64,000 nucleotides of DNA, from positions 3,472,001 through 3,536,000 of the forward strand of contig OY763926.1 of NCBI GenBank assembly GCA_963667715.1, read 5' to 3'. Source of the DNA: JAFGDI01 sp963667715. GTDB taxonomy: Bacteria; Planctomycetota; Phycisphaerae; Sedimentisphaerales; SM23-30. The notes below the pieces were generated by a model. That model was given only the letters and a program-made list of their open reading frames with translations, had not been told where the DNA came from and made no database searches. The translations under genes and the position numbers were made by a program. Below are positions 62,455-64,000 of the stretch, in pieces; positions within the stretch are counted from its first letter, which is position 1, and every line of letters starts with the position of its first letter.

Positions 62455-63618
62455 CTAAACATTATCCAATATCTTATCAATATCCGCCTCGGTTAAACCA
62501 GCGTTCAGCGAGAAACGCAGACGAGCTGTGCCAAATGGTACCGTGGGCGGACGAATGGCAAAGACCAAAATACCGGCCTCTCTCATTTTATCAGCCAAAG
62601 TCAGGGCCGCTGTGTTTTCACCTACTACCAGCGGAACAATATGACTACTCCCCATCGTCTCCAGCTGTTTGAGCTTTAGCCCATCACGCAAACGATCTGC
62701 AATAGCAGCCAGATGTTGGCGACGATCGTTCATATCGATGATCTTCTCCAGCATAAACCGGGTCCAGCTCACTACCAGCGGCGGCAGAGCCGTGGTAAAG
62801 ATCAGCGAACGCATCTTATTGACCAAATAATCTTTCATAAGCGGACTCATAATCGCAACCGAGCCCATTGAACAAGCCGCCTTACCAAAAGTGCTCACGA
62901 TTATATCGATATCATCCACCACACCCTGCTGCTGACACATTCCACAGCCGGTTTCGCCAAATAAGCCAAAGCCATGAGCCTCATCCACTATCAATACGGC
63001 ATCATATTTCTGCTTAAGCTCAACCAGTCTACGTAAATCAGCAACATCACCATCCATACTGAATACACTTTCAGTAATTATGAAGATATGGCGATATTTG
63101 CCGTGATTCTTCGCCAGCATAGTCTCAAGATGTTCACAGTCAAGATGGCGATACCGTTTGAACTTCGCCCCTGCCAGCGTCGCACCATCGATAATACTGG
63201 CATGATTGAGCTTATCACTAAGGACAAGATCGCCCTTACCGCCCAGAGCAGGCAGCATACCAACATTAGCATGATATCCGCTATTAAAGACAAGAGCCGC
63301 CCGACCGCCGTACATCTGCGATAGTAGATCTTCCAACTGTTCATACTCTGCATGATTACCAGTCAACAACCGGGAAGAAGCCGCTGCCAGAGAATATGAG
63401 CTGCTACATGGATCACTAGCAATACGGTCGAAAAATTCCTTTTTAAGCTGCTGATCAGTAGCCAGACCAAGATAATCGTTCGAGGATAGATTCATCATCT
63501 CCCTACCGCCGAGCTTCGCCGCACCATCAGCAGTAAAGTCAATATTAGTCAGCTTACGCATCTGGTCACGACCATCAAGACTGGCCAACTGTTTATCAAT
63601 ATATTCGTAAAATTTCAA
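62455..63618 (-). CDS. bioF: 8-amino-7-oxononanoate synthase BioF
   Basis: 387 residues. PLP enzyme that condenses pimeloyl-ACP with alanine. Family stretches are NLSSNDYLGLATD, GSRLLTGNH-like ASSRLLTGNHAEYEQLE, FNSGYHANVGMLPAL, SDKLNHASIIDG, VDEAHGFGLFGETG and the PLP-lysine region STFGKAACSMGS. The start is TTG at 63618, supported by GGAG 6 nt upstream and by the conserved N-terminal length. It lies between bioB and bioG, each junction carrying a palindromic element. Confidence 0.96.
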   Translation of the reverse strand: MKFYEYIDKQLASLDGRDQMRKLTNIDFTADGAAKLGGREMMNLSSNDYLGLATDQQLKKEFFDRIASDPCSSSYSLAAASSRLLTGNHAEYEQLEDLLSQMYGGRAALVFNSGYHANVGMLPALGGKGDLVLSDKLNHASIIDGATLAGAKFKRYRHLDCEHLETMLAKNHGKYRHIFIITESVFSMDGDVADLRRLVELKQKYDAVLIVDEAHGFGLFGETGCGMCQQQGVVDDIDIIVSTFGKAACSMGSVAIMSPLMKDYLVNKMRSLIFTTALPPLVVSWTRFMLEKIIDMNDRRQHLAAIADRLRDGLKLKQLETMGSSHIVPLVVGENTAALTLADKMREAGILVFAIRPPTVPFGTARLRFSLNAGLTEADIDKILDNV

Positions 63619-63635
63619 TTAAGCTCCGTTTATAA

Positions 63636-63777
63636 TTAGTAACAAGTAACAGGTAATAAGCTTAGGTATCTCGCTCCGCTCGAAACTGTTTGATTATTAT
63701 TGCAGGATTTGCCTGCTTAAAAACAGGTTGCGTAGCAACACCTTAGCTTGTTACTTGTTACCTGTTACTTTTTACTA
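63636..63777. repeat. Heptad-armed palindromic element D (bioB-bioF junction), inverted orientation
   Basis: Arms of AGTAACA/AGTAACA/GGTAATA heptads, left 63636-63665 and right 63740-63777. The core reads ATCTCGCTCCGCTCGAAAC, then GCAGG-ATTT-GCCTGC, then GTTGC-GTA-GCAAC. The order is the reverse complement of A-C, so the element is inserted the other way round. The bioB stop codon forms its right edge. Confidence 0.85.
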
Positions 63778-64000
63778 TTCAATTATCAATCCAAGCGATT
63801 CTATCATTCTTCTATCACTATCAGGCACCTGGCCCGACGTTGTCAGATAATCTCCCGTCATCAGGGCATTTGCCCCGGCAGCAAATATTTCACATTGCCT
63901 CTCACCCAGTACTGCCGCCCTACCGCCGCAAATTCTAAGTGTCTTATCAGGTAAAATTAAACGATATATCGCAATTATTCGTAATGCATCATCAGCCAAA
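63775..64000 (-). CDS. bioB: Biotin synthase BioB, C-terminal part
   Basis: Only the last 74 residues are in the window; the gene continues past the edge. The segment RLILPDKTLRICGGRAAVL, then FAAGANALMTGDYLTTSGQ and RMIESLGLIIE, is the conserved C-terminus of the radical-SAM biotin synthase that inserts sulfur into dethiobiotin. The Arg in RICGGR is a cluster ligand in known BioB proteins. First gene of the visible bioB-F-G-C order. Confidence 0.93.
   Translation of the reverse strand, partial: LADDALRIIAIYRLILPDKTLRICGGRAAVLGERQCEIFAAGANALMTGDYLTTSGQVPDSDRRMIESLGLIIE

Noticed and set aside
43013..63777. Repeated intergenic sequences as a CRISPR array
   Set aside because: Copies are kilobases apart, palindromic, variable in the arms and have no regular spacers; no cas gene is present.
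1..64000. tRNA, rRNA, integrase, transposase or phage genes
   Set aside because: None could be recognised on either strand, so the palindromic elements cannot be tied to a mobile-element enzyme within this window.

Overview
The window comes from a Gram-negative, A+T-leaning bacterium. YidC has a large periplasmic domain, there is an LptF/LptG-type permease, an outer-membrane beta-barrel protein, a secretin and many Sec signal peptides. The pseudopilins, the FapA/CheX/FliN motility genes and the load of GH92, GH2, GH3 and GH105 enzymes together fit the PVC group, most like Planctomycetota (Phycisphaerae-type), with Lentisphaerota as the alternative. This placement is inferred from gene content and protein style only. 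No rRNA, tRNA, CRISPR array, transposase or integrase was recognised.

Layout. 1-7.4 kb: tail of an unknown gene, a dCache-type chemoreceptor, then proS, yidC and a phosphoesterase on the minus strand. 7.4-9.7 kb: ammonium transporter and PII protein behind a strong sigma-54 promoter. 10-14.3 kb: a two-gene polysaccharide operon (GH105 fused to a BNR_4/ulvan-lyase-like domain, then a GH2 enzyme). 14.6-23.3 kb: TPR protein, AddB, FliN, a lone receiver protein, a histidine-phosphatase-fold protein without its catalytic histidines, AccD and a YqhD-type reductase. 23.7-29.1 kb: a pseudopilin/secretin island with a TPR lipoprotein. 29.1-35.6 kb: histidine kinase, receiver and HD-GYP protein, then CheX, CheY and FapA. 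35.6-42.9 kb: discoidin-GH2 enzyme, degenerate SDR, methyltransferase, MFS transporter and outer-membrane protein. 43-52.5 kb: PrxQ/Bcp, AvtA, RsgA, LptF-type permease, GH3 and a His-rich membrane protein. 53-60.3 kb: three GH92 genes. 60.6-64 kb: biotin genes in the transcription order bioB(partial)-bioF-bioG-bioC.

Two themes join the parts. The first is scavenging of complex glycans: alpha-mannan or mannosyl-phosphate glycans by the GH92 enzymes, beta-linked sugars by GH2 and GH3, and uronic-acid polysaccharide of ulvan type by the GH105 fusion. The second is signalling and motility: chemoreceptor, CheX/CheY, FliN, FapA and HD-GYP, with two matching sigma-28-like promoter candidates.

The least explained feature is a family of interspersed palindromic elements confined to 43-64 kb. 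Their arms are degenerate 7-bp tandem repeats, and the larger copies share a core with small hairpins. They abut or overlap the stop codons of several genes and occupy all three visible junctions of the biotin operon. Base composition also changes along the window: genes at 44.2-47 kb and the GH92 genes are visibly richer in G+C than the A/T-rich left half.
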